A stretch of 64,000 nucleotides of DNA from Albifimbria verrucaria. Taxonomy: Eukaryota > Ascomycota > Sordariomycetes > Hypocreales > Stachybotryaceae. Under the pieces are notes generated by a model that saw nothing but the letters and a program-made list of their open reading frames with translations, was not told the DNA's origin and did no database searches. Below, one piece after another: positions 24,590 to 36,736 of this stretch (position 1 is the first letter of the stretch; each line of letters opens with the position of its first letter). The stretch is taken from positions 5,674,537 through 5,738,536 of the forward strand of contig JAHREC010000009.1 of NCBI GenBank assembly GCA_020081605.1, given 5' to 3'. The position numbers and the translations under genes are program-made.

Positions 24590-25263
24590 TAATAATCAGG
24601 GATTATTCTATATTATAAGATAGATATAGAGTAAATAAGATTAAGATTATTTATCCTTAGATAAATAAATAGAGTTTATTTTAACTTAAAATAATATATA
24701 TTAAATTATTAATTAAGTTAAATTACTCTTTAAGGAATTTAATTAAAAGGTAGCTTAGTGATTATATATTATTAATAATTAATAGTTTTCTAATTAATAA
24801 CCAGGAGAAGACTTCTATCTATATATTAATATCTTTTTCTAAGAATAAGGGAGTGCTTTATTCCTTTACTTTAGTATTAAGTCTAGGAGTATTATTAGTT
24901 ATTATTCTTATTCTTTATTGATTATTCCTTTAATTTATATCCAGAGGCTTTATTAATCTTTATTATACTATTATATTAATTATATTAATTATCCTTATAT
25001 AATATTCCCTTGCTATTATCTATTAACTTAATATTATATATAGTTTCTTTCTATACTCTTATTTTATTATTCTATAAGATATATTTATTAAACCGTTTAT
25101 TATATATAGGGAACTCCCTTTTATAAGGTTCTTTATAGTATAGGCTTCTATACTGTCTATAACTGGTCGGAGGGTAAGGTATATAGTCCTTAGTTATCCT
25201 ATGGATCTTAGGTTAGTCTGTTCCGATATATTTTAGATATTATATTAATATAGGTTATAATAA
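24590..25263 (-). repeat. LTR of element 1 (5' LTR in element orientation)
   Basis: Direct repeat of 16902-17575 with the same head (AATAATCAGGGATTATTC) and tail (TTAATATAGGTTATAATA). The primer-binding site expected just left of it on the minus strand is too mutated to assign to a tRNA. Confidence 0.8.
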
Positions 25264-25479
25264 TTTTCTCCTTTATTTCTTTATTATTTACCCCTTTTAT
25301 TTATTAATAATAAATTAATAAAAATTAAATATATATATTAATTTATAATACTCTTTATAATTAAATATTTATACTTTCTTTATTTATTAATAATTATAAT
25401 TCTTAGAAAATAAAGAGTAATTTTATTAATTATAAAAATTAATAATTATATAATTTATAATATAATTATAATAATATAT

Positions 25480-25735
25480 TATAATAATCAGGGTTATTCT
25501 ATACTATATAAAGAGTATAAAATAGATAAAATTAAATAATTATTCTTAAATAAATAAATAAAGCTTATTTTAACTTAAAATAATATTATATAATTATTAT
25601 TAATTAAATAAATTACTTTTAAAACTTAAATTAAAAGTAATTTAATAATTATATATTATTAATAATTAATAATCTTCTAATTAATAACTAAAAGAAAACT
25701 CCTATTTATATATTATTATTTTATCTAAGAGTAAA
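25480..25735. repeat. LTR fragment of the same family
   Basis: Begins AATAATCAGGGTTATTC and follows the first ~255 bases of the element 1 LTR with many AT-ward changes. It then stops without the rest of the LTR, so it is a truncated solo-LTR remnant in the same orientation. Confidence 0.65.
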
Positions 25736-25879
25736 TTTATACTTTATTATTCCTAGAATAATATTAATTCTTATTATTCCTAAGAATAATAATTTATTTA
25801 TTTACTCCTAGCTTAATTAATAAATTTTATTAATTTATATTTTAATATTTTTATTTAAGTTTATTATATTAATATATTA

Positions 25880-26310
25880 ATTATTATAACCCTAGCTAAT
25901 ACTATAACTAAGATAATAGAATAATAATAAGCTAATCTAATTATTAAGGACCCTATAATAGGACCGACGCTAAAAACCCGCTAGCACCTACTAGAATAAC
26001 TACTAATAGAAGATAAATAATATTAAAAGGGTTTATTATTATCTATAGAAGATTAATAAAAAAGATAGCCTTAAGTATATTTAATATAAAGCTAGATAAT
26101 TAAAATAGTATTATAAAAAAAAAAAAAACTATATATTAAAAGATAAAGCTAATACTCCTAGAGAATAATTAAGGATAGCCTATAGTATATTAATCTTAAT
26201 AATAAGCTAGTATAAAATATATTAATCTAGCTTATAAGCTAATAGGGGATAGGCTAGGATATAAAATAAATTAATATATAAAATATATTAATCTTTTAGG
26301 AGGGTAATAT
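25880..26310 (+). other. Less-mutated patch with a PPT-like end
   Basis: Contains short GC-bearing stretches (GGACCCTATAATAGGACCGA, AAACCCGCTAGCACC) unusual for the block and ends in a purine run TTAGGAGGG at about 26297. It may be the remains of a different retroelement inserted on the plus strand. No protein motif could be read, so the class is undetermined. Confidence 0.35.
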
Positions 26311-26489
26311 AAAATATAGAATAATATAGAATAATTAAAAATAAATTATTAAGATTAGAATAATTTATATAAAATAATAGCTATTATAGACTATTAAGCT
26401 ATTATATAATAATAATTTATATAGCTTATTTATTTATTATAAATAAATAAATAATAATAATTATTTATTTATTATAAATAAATAAATCT

Positions 26490-26860
26490 CTTAATATATA
26501 AATAGGAGTCTCTTTTATTATTAAAAATAAAGGCTATTAATTATTAATAATATATAATTATTAAGCTATCTTTAATTTAAATTCTTAAAGATAATTTATT
26601 TAATTAATAATAATTATATAATTATTATTTTAAAATAATAATAAGCTTTATTATTTATTTAAGGATAATAATCTAATCTTATTTATCTTATATCTTTTAT
26701 AAAATATAGAATAATCTAGATTATTATATTAATTATATTAATTATTTTTATATAATATCCCCTTATTATTATTTATTAATTTAATATTATATATAGATTC
26801 TTTTTATACTTTTATTTTATTATTTTAAGAGATATATTCTCTATACTTCTTATAATAAAC
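26490..26860. repeat. Rearranged LTR fragments, partly inverted
   Basis: 26490-26722 matches the beginning of the LTR read in reverse complement (it ends with the complement of the AATAAT..ATTATTC head). 26722-26860 matches an inner LTR part in direct orientation (TTATATTAATTATATTAATTAT then the TATATAG..TTCTTTTTATAC block). Their junction suggests nested insertion or recombination between LTRs. Confidence 0.5.
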
Positions 26861-27533
26861 TATAATAATTAAGATTATTCTATATTATTTAATAAATATA
26901 GAATAAATAAAATTAAATAATTATCCTTAAATAAATAAAGAAAGCTTACTTTAATTTAAAATAATATTATATAATTATTATTAATTAAATAAATTATCTT
27001 TAGAATTTAAATTAAAAATAATTTAATAATTATATATTATTAATAATTAATAATTTTTTAATTAATAACTAAAAAAAACTTCTATTTATATATTAATATC
27101 TTTTTTTAAGAATAATAAAGTATTTTATTTCTTTATTTTAATATTATACCTAAGAGTATTATTAATTATTATTTTTATTCTTATTAATTATTATTTTAAT
27201 TTATACTTTCTAGATTCTACTTAAGCTTTATTATATTATTATATTAATTATATTAATTATTCTTATATAATATACTTTTATTATTATTTATTAATTTAAT
27301 ATTATATATAAATTCTTTCTATACCTTTATTTTATTATTCTATAATATATATTTATTAAACTATTTATTATATATAGAAAATTCCTTTTATAAAGTTCTT
27401 TATAATATAGGCTTTTATATTATTTATAATTAATTAAAGGGTAAAATATATAATCCTTAATTATTCTATAGAACTTAGATTAATCTATTCTAATATATTT
27501 TAGGTATTATATTAATATAGATTATAATATAAT
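26861..27533 (-). repeat. LTR of element 2 (left)
   Basis: Direct repeat of 34439-35108 and diverged copy of the element 1 LTRs. Followed at once by the minus-strand polypurine tract. Confidence 0.75.
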
Positions 27534-30500
27534 ACTCCCTTCCTATAGCTAAATCCTTTAGGCTAGGGTTATTATATAAGGTTACTTATTATTTACTTTA
27601 TTAATAGGTTAATTTATTTCTTTTCTTACTTTCTTATAATATTAATATTATACTATCTCCTAATTCTAAATATAAATCTAAGGAATATCTTTATTTAAAA
27701 GCTTATATAATAAATATAAATATTCCTATAAATATATTTTATATTTATTATTTTAATAATAGCTTAGATTATAAGATTCTTTTTAAATCTTCTTATTATA
27801 TTATATATATTAATTAAAAAAGCCTTATAATAATATTTTAATAGCTATTACTTATTTATTCTCCCTTCCTTATTAATATCTTTTCCTTAGATTCTAATAT
27901 TCTATAGTTTCTTATTTTAACTAATAAAAGTATTATTTTAATAATAATAAGGAGAAAGCAGAGGAATATTTAATTAAGCTATAGAAGCAGTTATCTAAGG
28001 CTATAAATCGCTTATTATAGATTTAGAAAATTTATTATAAGATTAAGAAAAAGAATAATAAGCTATTAATATAGGGTCTTATTAAACTTAATAAAAAGGA
28101 TAGGGTTTTTTCAAGTTTATTATAAATACTGCTTATATTAAATTCCTATAAAGCATAGATTATTTAGGATTTATAAGCTAATAGTATTTTAAAGAATATA
28201 GATTAATCTTCTCTTAACTTAAATAAGAAGTTTTTTAACTTTAAGCCTTTATTTAAAATTTCTTTATTTTAATTTTTATATTAAATAAATTTTTAGGGGT
28301 TTCTATATATTCTTATTTTTATTATAACCTTTTTATTTAATAAAATAATATTCTTTACCTTTATTATTAACTTTATATTCTAGAATTTTTTTAATTTTAT
28401 ATTTTAATTTAATTAAAAATACTTTAATACTTTCTTTAATAGATTCTCTATTTAATACTTTTCTAGGAATATAATATAAAAGATATTATATATTCTTATT
28501 ATTTCTAGAAGCTTAATTTTATAATTAATATCTAAGATTTTTTATAGTATAGAGAATAATCTTAATTTCTTATAATTTAATTTATTATTAAATTCTATAG
28601 TTTTAATATTTATATAATATATATAAATTATATCTCTCTCTTAAAAAGTTAATCTTATTAATCTTTTTTATTATAAAATATTTTTATTTTTTATTATATA
28701 AATAAAATTTCTTTATATAATATATTATATAATATTTTTATCTTATTTACTTTAATTATTCCTTTTTATATTTTATTAATAATAATAATTCTTTATTAAA
28801 TAATAATTTAAATCCCTTATTTATATAATATAGTATTTATTTTATTATTTCTAACTTACTTAAATTATAAATAATCTATATAATTAATAATTACTTTATT
28901 TAATTATTTTATTTATAATTTATAAAGTATTATAGATATTATTTTAAGGTTTAATTTATTCTTTCTATTTATCTATTTATTTAAAGATAGAAAACTATAC
29001 TAAGCTTGCTTTTTATTTCTAATTATATTATTAACTCTTATTAAAATTTAAAAGCGAATATTAATTCTCTATTAAAGATAATTTTATTTAATAATCTATT
29101 CTAAGATACTATATATTTAAGGAAATAATATACTATATCTTTAGTATTTATTATTTTATTATATAAAATAAAGTATATAAATTTTATAAATCTATTTATA
29201 ATAATAAAAATATTATTATAGCTATTCTTAGTTTTTAATTCTCTTAATTTAAATAGCTTTATAATAAAATCCTATAAAATTAATTTCTATAAATACTTTA
29301 ATATTAATAATAATTTTAAATATTTATATAGTTTATATTATATAGATTTAGCTTTATTATATATATTATAATTTTTAATATATTCTTCTATATATTATTA
29401 TAATCTTAGTATATTATAATATTAATTAATTTATTTATATATTTTTTATATCCTAGGATATTTTATAAGAGAATAGTTATAATATTTTTATATTATCTTC
29501 TAGATTATTCCCTTAGATATTTATATTTTCTTTTTATAGAATTAAATTTAGCTTTCTTTATTAAAATCTTAGTTTTTTATAGATATTTCTATATTTTCTT
29601 ATTCCTTTAAGATTTCCTAAAAAGTATATTAAGGCTTTAATTTATATAAAAATAATTAAGTTATTAATTTTAAACTAATTTCTCTTTAAAGTTAATTAAG
29701 AAAATTTATATAATTATTAAAGGGATCTCTTATTTATATTCTAATTTATAGCTAAAAGTATTAACTTTATTATTTTTTAATCTTTTTTAATATATAATTT
29801 TATAATTAAATAAGCTTAATATTTCTATATATTTTATTTATTATATTATTAGGGTTTAGGTTATTATAAAATAAAAAATATTCTTATAATTAATATAAAC
29901 CTTAATTTTATATTTATTTCCTATAAAATAATATTAAAATTCTTTAAAGCTTTTAATAATTATTATAAATTCTTTATTATATATAAAATAATATAATAAT
30001 AATCTATTAAGTTTTTTAATTAAAATATAATAAAGTATAATACTCTATCTTTATTATATTATTCTATTATAGCTCTTAATATAAAGTTTAATATATTTAT
30101 CTCTAGTTCTATAGCTAATTTAAGGTTAAATATTATTAAGATTAATTTTAATAATATTTATTATTTAATATCTTTAAATACTCTTTTTTTTCTTATTTAA
30201 ATTTAAATTCCTTATTTTTCTAGATTAAATTTATTAAAGGTTTAATAATTTTATTAAAATCTTTAATAAATTATCTATAATAATTAATAAATCTAAAGAA
30301 GCTTTATATATCCTTAATATTCTTAGATTTTATTTATTCTTTTATTATAATAATCTTTTCTTTTTTATTTAAATTTTATTTAATTTAATTATATATTTAA
30401 GAAAGTTTATTTTTTATATATAAAGTTTATTTTTATTAAGTTTAATTAATAATTTTATATTTTATAATATTTATAGAATTAAATATATATATTTTTTATA

Positions 30501-33500
30501 TTTAGCTTTATTCTTTAAAAAAATTAAAATATTATTAAAGTATATTATAATAAATTTATTAATATAGTTTTATAATATATAATTAATTATTTATTAAAAT
30601 ATAATTAATATATTAATTAATTTAAAAAATATTATTAAATATTTAAATAATTTAAATTTTATTTAAAAGATTATTTTCTATTTTTTATCTTTCTTTATTT
30701 AAATTAAATTATAGGCTCCTTTAAGACCTAAGGCTATAAACTAATTTTTTTATATAAATAGTCTTTTATTTTTATTATTAATAATAAAAGTATATAATCC
30801 TTAATAATAATTATATTAAACTATTTAAAATCTATTATTAATCGGAGTTTTTTATTCTTCTTAAATATAAATATTATAGGGTATTTAATAAAGGATTTTA
30901 ATAATTTAATATACTCTTTATAAAGATTTTTATTAATATATACTTTAAATTCTTTAAGTTCTTTAATATTTAAATTATATATTAATAAAAATAAGTTTTT
31001 TCTTTATTAATAATCTAGATTTTATAGTTCTATTTTATATATTTTAATAATCTTATTTTAGATTCTTCTTAAAATAACTTTTTATATTTTCTATACTTTT
31101 CTAGGATATTCTTTAGCTATTCTTTTTCTTCTAGAGTTAAGGGTTCTTTTTTTATTTAAAGAGATTTTAAATTATTTCTTTAATTTCTATTCTTAGTAGA
31201 TTTAAATATTATTTTTCTTTTATTTTATTTATCTTATTTTATTTATATTAAATTTTAAATTATATTACTTTTTTAATTAATATAATATTATATACTTTAT
31301 ATTTCTATACTTTTAATAAATTATATTAAATATCCTTATTTAATTTAATCTTAAATAATTTCTTTAATTTCTTTTTAATTAAGATAATTTAATTAATAAT
31401 AAAATTAATCTTTAGGTTTTTTTATTATAATTATAATTACCCTAAGAGAATATAAATAAATTCTATTTAAATAATATTATAATTAATTTCTATTTTTATA
31501 TTTATATAAATAGTTAGGAGTAGCTATATTCTTTTAATTATATTCCTATTATTATAAATTAAATAATTTCCTTTATAATTTATTATTAAATATAAATCTT
31601 CTTTTTTTCTTTATAGGAGTTATAGTTAGTTTATAATTTAATAATTAATAAAATTATTAATAGTATTAATATTTATTTTAATAATTAACCTTTATTCTAT
31701 AATCTCTATTTTAATAATATATTATTAAAGTATAGTTTCTTTTAATATTTTTATTATTATTAAATATTAATTATTTTCTTTATTAATTTATTATTAAAAT
31801 TCCTTATCTTTAAAGGCTTATTAAAAGTTATTTATTTTTTATTTAAATTTTCTTTCTTAGATTCTTCTTTCTTTTATTAAGAATTTCCTACTATACCTAT
31901 AATATATATAATTAAATTTATAATATATAATATATTTATTAATATATTCTTTTTTATAATTATTTTTATAAGGGATTATATTTATTATACTTAAATTTCT
32001 CTGAATTATATATATTTTTTATAATTATAATCTAAATATAGATTATTTTCTTTCTATAAGCAGGGTTTTTTTATATTATATTAGAGTATAATTAATAGTT
32101 TAATAATAGGTTTTAAGTAAAATTATTATATTTATAATAATTCTCCTTCTCTTTAAATATTAACCTAAGCTTTATTAATAATTAAATTATTATAATTAAG
32201 TATCCTGGGTTCTATTTTATAGATTCTTTTAGATTTATTCTATATTTTAGCTATTTTTCTTATTATATTATTATATACTTATAATAATATATAATCTTTT
32301 ATTTTTATAAACTTTATAATAAATCCACTTATAATCTTTAGCCTTTCTTCTTTTTAAATATTTATAAAAATAATTAATATTAAACCCTAAAGCTATTATC
32401 TTAATATTAAGGAATTTTTATTATACTATAAAGCTTATTAATTCTTTCTATTTATATAATAGAATAATTAATTAAATTTTAATATAAATAAAGAATATAA
32501 TATTTTTTATTTTTTTATTTAAGTATATAATATATTTATATTAAAGATATAAAGCTTAGTTAATAATATAATAATAAAGATTATAAATATATATCTTTAT
32601 ATTATTATTTAACTTTATTTTTAAGTCCCTTAATATATTTCTTATTCTTTAATAAGTATTAATTACTTTAATCTATATTATTTTATATTTATTAATTTTT
32701 ATAGGTTTTTATTTTTAATATATAAGATTAATTTTCCTTTAATCCTAGGGGAGATTTCTCTATTAGAATTATCTTATTTATAGAATATATTTTCTTAGTT
32801 TATAGGAGAGTCTTCTTAATATATATATCTTTATTCTAGCTTAAAATAAAACTTATTAATTATATTATAATTAGCGCTAGAAAAGTAATTATAGATATTA
32901 TAATTATAAGGGTAAAATTTAATTTATTTACTCCTTTTTATATAAAGATTTATTCTTCTTTAGCTAAGTATAAAAATCCTATATTTTATATAAAAAGTTA
33001 TTCTTTATTTTAATAGTTATTATTTTTTATTTCTCTTTAAGTTATATATTAAATATTTTTTAATTAATCTTAATAAATAATTATAAAATTTATTTTAATA
33101 ATTTATATTATTTTAGGGTTAATATATTAAAATAATAAATAAAATTTATTAAATTTAAATATTATTTATTCTTTTTAATAGATTTAAAATAAATCTTCTT
33201 ATTTTTCTTAAATAATTTATAATCTTAAATAAAATATTCTTTTTTATTATAATTATAATAAATAAATTCTTTTTTAGTTTTTATTTACTTTTCTTTTCCT
33301 TTTTATTTAAATAATATTTAAATCTATTAATCTAGAATATATTCTATAAACTATAAAATATTCTTAATTCTATCTTTTTAAGTATTAGCTTAATATTAAA
33401 AAGAATTAATTCTTTTATTATACTTTTTTATTTTCTTTTTAAAGAAGCTTATTAATTAAAATAGCTTTATAAAAATAATCTTCTAAATAAATATTCTTTT

Positions 33501-34438
33501 TTTAACCTTAATAAGATTATTTTTTATTTTCTTCTTAATTTTATTATAAAAGATTTTTTTAGAATCTCCTTAAGCTATTATAATCTAAAGATTATTTAAT
33601 AAAATTATATTATAAAAGCTAATATTAATTTAATTTAATATATTTTATTTAATTCCTTTTTAGCTTTTTAAGTTTTATTTATTATTTTAAATATCTTTTA
33701 AGTCTTTTAATAAAGATTTTAAAGTCTATAAAAATAAATTTAGTTTCTTTTTTCTTATTTAAAGCTAGTTTATTTATATAATTTTAAAGAATAAATTTAA
33801 ATTAAGTATAAGCCTTTTTATTTAAAAAGTTATATAATAAATATAACTTTATTATTATTAAATATAAATATTTTAAAGAATATTTTAAAATATACTTTAA
33901 AGTTAATAATAAAGCTTTAAAGCTTTTTAGGTTATTATTAAAGGATTAGAGTTTAAGAATATTAATAATTATTTCTATCTCCTTTCTATAATATTTATTT
34001 TTTTAATATTATAGATTTTTTAAACTATTTCTTATATTTATTTATAGCTTATTTATTAAATTCTATAAATTTTATTATATTCTTCTTTAAATAAACTAGC
34101 TTATTTTTAAGGTTTTAAATAATATAATTATTAAGTAGATTTATATAAAGCTAATATAGCTATTCTTTAGTTTTATTAAGATCTTTTTTATTTTAAATAT
34201 TTCCTTTTTAAGTTTAATTTTTTTATTTTCTCTTCTTTATTAAAGTTATTATTTATATTTTAATCTTTATTATTATTTACTTTTTTATTAATACTTAAGA
34301 TATTTTTAATAAAAATAATAATAAAATTAATTAAGATTAATAATTTAATTATAGCCTTTTAATAGCCTTAGGGTCTCTCTTATTATAATTATTATTTTAA
34401 ATAATAAATAATATTATTTAAAATAAAAGCTATTAATA

Positions 34439-35108
34439 TATAATAATTAGGGTTATTCTATATTATTTAATAAATATAGAATAAATAAAATTAAATAATT
34501 ATCCTTAAATAAATAAAGAAAGCTTACTTTAATTTAAAATAATATTATATAATTATTATTAATTAAATAAATTATCTTTAGAATTTAAATTAAAAATAAT
34601 TTAATAATTATATATTATTAATAATTAATAATTTTTTAATTAATAACTAAAAAAACTTCTATTTATATATTAATATCTTTTTTTAAGAATAATAAAGTAT
34701 TTTATTTCTTTATTTTAATATTATACCTAAGAGTATTATTAATTATTATTCTTATTCTTATTAATTATTATTTTAATTTATATTTTCTAAATTCTATTTA
34801 AACTTTATTATATTATTATATTAATTATATTAATTATCTTTATATAATATATTCTTATTATTATTTATTAATTTAATATTATATATAAATTCTTTTTATA
34901 CCCTTATTTTATTATTCTATAATATATATTTATTAAACTATTTATTATATATAGAGAATTCCCTTCTATAAGGTTCTTTATAGTATAGGCTTCTATATTA
35001 TTTATAATTAATTAGAGAATAAGGTATATAGTCCTTAGTTATTCTATAGGACTTAGATTAGTTTATTCTAGTATATTTTAGGTATTATATTAATATAGAT
35101 TATAATAT
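34439..35108 (-). repeat. LTR of element 2 (right)
   Basis: Direct repeat of 26861-27533. The 3' part (34950-35100) keeps more G and C than the left copy. Confidence 0.75.
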
Positions 35109-35275
35109 AAACTAAGAATTCCTATTTATATAATTTCCTATAGTATAGACTTCTATATTTATTATAGCTAGATAAGGAGTAAGGTATATAGTCTTTAGTT
35201 ATTTTATAGGTTTTAGATTAGCCTATTCTAAGTATTTTAAATATTATATTAATATAGATTATAATATATATTAAA
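35109..35275. repeat. Partial LTR (3' third)
   Basis: Repeats the last ~165 bases of the LTR (AGAATTCC..TATAGTATAG.CTTCTATAT.. to TTAATATAGATTATAATATA) immediately after the right LTR of element 2, so LTR ends are stacked head to tail. Confidence 0.6.
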
Positions 35276-35549
35276 GCTAAAGTATTTAAAGAAGAAAGAC
35301 TAGGATTTATATATAATTTTCTTCTTTTTTAGCTACTCTAAAAATAAAACCTATTTAAAGATTATTTAATCTTTATATAAAGTCTATTAAAACTTTACTT
35401 TTAGAATAATATATTAGAGCTAAAGTGTTTAAGGAGAAGGATTAAAACTTATATATAATTTTCTTTTTTAGCTACCCTAAAGATAAAGCCTATTTAAAGA
35501 TTATTTAATCTTTATATAAAGTCTATTAGAACTTTACTTTTAGAATAAG
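35268..35549 (+). repeat. Tandem duplication, two copies of about 140 bp
   Basis: 35268-35410 and 35411-35549 are near-identical, both running from ATATTA.AGCTAAAGT through CTATTTAAAGATTATTTAAT to TTTACTTTTAGAATAA. Differences are mostly transitions. Not part of the LTR; origin unknown. Confidence 0.75.
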
Positions 35550-36736
35550 AAATTAATAACTCTTTTACTTTTAATTTTAACTTTTTATTTATATAAATAA
35601 TTTAATTTTTATTCTTTATTTTATTTATATTATATCTAGAGTAAGTAAATTAAAGATTTTTTACTTTAATAAATTAATAAGATTTTTTAATTTAATATAT
35701 TTAATCTATTTTATTTTCTTTATTTAAATTAAATTATAATTATATTTTTTTATATATTATTATATTTAAGCTTTTTTAATATTTTATTTTTTATTTTATT
35801 TTATTTTTTATAATTAATTTATTTAATTAACTTTTTATATATATTATTATATTCTTTTTATTATTTATTTAAATAATTTAATAATTTATATATAAATATA
35901 TTTAAGATTATAGTTTAATTTTAATATATTATAAAATAGAATTATTATATAGAATATATATTTAATATTAATATATTCTTTTTTATATTTTATTAATATA
36001 TAATATTTATTATAATTATACTTATTATATAATATAAACCTTAATATATATAAATTTTTATTATTTAATAATAAAAATATATTTAAATTATTAAATTACT
36101 TTTTTTATAATTTTATTAAATAATTTATATATTTTATTCTTTTATTTAATATTAATTTTAAAAATATATTATAATATTATAATTTAATTATATATTTATT
36201 TAATATATTTTATATAATAAAATATTATATTCTATATATATAATTATATAATTCTTTATAATAATTTATATTAATAATATTAATAAAGAATTATAAATTT
36301 AATATTTATAAATTAAATTAATTTATACTTTTAAATTTAAAATCCCTTTTATTATATAATTTAAATAAGATATTAACTATTTTATTAATTAAATAATCTT
36401 AAACTAGAATAACCCTAGGGTAATTAATATAGGTTATAGAAATTTCTAGGCTAATACTCTTAAATAAAGGATTTTTATATAAAAGCTTAGATTATTTTAA
36501 ATTATTTATATAGGGATTTATAAATAAATATAGTATAAATAATATCTAGGGTTATATAAAAGATAGTTTAGAAGAAATAAATTTTATATATCTCCTCTTC
36601 TTAGATATAAAGTCCCTAGCTATATATAAGGAAAATTTACAAAACTACATAGGTAACTTAGACTTATATAGGGTAGCTAAAGCTCGGATACATTTCCTTC
36701 CCCCTAAACATAGTATTCAAGGTTAGCTTATCCTAA

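Larger units (their letters stand above)
16902..25263 (-). mobile_element. Ty3/gypsy-type LTR retrotransposon, RIP-mutated (element 1)
   Basis: Two direct repeats of about 674 bp (16902-17575 and 24590-25263) share long near-identical stretches starting AATAATCAGGGATTATTC; their differences are mostly C/T and G/A transitions. A polypurine tract (AGGAAGGGGAGT read on the minus strand, about 17577-17589) abuts the left LTR, so the element reads on the minus strand. Consistent with that order, a gag CCHC zinc-knuckle relic lies at about 23612-23650, with Cys codons turned to Tyr and KKGHYI kept. A reverse-transcriptase active-site relic, VYLNNILIF (ancestral YLDD, Asp codons now Asn), lies at about 20565-20612. 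No frame is open; the element is dead. Internal region is about 7 kb. Protease and integrase were not traced. Confidence 0.85.
26861..35108 (-). mobile_element. Second Ty3/gypsy-type LTR retrotransposon, more strongly RIP-mutated (element 2)
   Basis: Same family and orientation as element 1. Its LTR pair is 26861-27533 and 34439-35108 (shared head AGGGTTATTC/AAGATTATTC, shared tail TATTAATATAGATTATAATA). The polypurine tract GGAAGGGAGT (minus strand) lies at about 27534-27545 next to the left LTR. The reverse-transcriptase active site is recognisable at about 30515-30560 on the minus strand as IYFNNILIF, again with both catalytic Asp codons turned to Asn. G/C content is lower than in element 1, so it has been mutated more often or for longer. 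No open frame remains. Confidence 0.8.
15475..36650. repeat. RIP-degraded AT-rich block of nested retrotransposons
   Basis: G and C are very rare for about 21 kb, with long TTATATAAATTA-type runs and no open frame above 60 codons. GC content returns abruptly at both edges (the GMC stop on the left, the ABC transporter end on the right). Retroelement motifs inside are recognisable only after allowing for G-to-A/C-to-T changes, the expected result of RIP in ascomycetes. 15475-16900 and 35560-36400 are the most extreme and hold nothing identifiable. 36400-36736 is a transition zone. Confidence 0.9.

Noticed and set aside
15475..36650. Possible centromere or structural AT-rich region
   Set aside because: LTR pairs, polypurine tracts and mutated RT and zinc-knuckle motifs show it is RIP-mutated retrotransposon DNA, close to a telomere.
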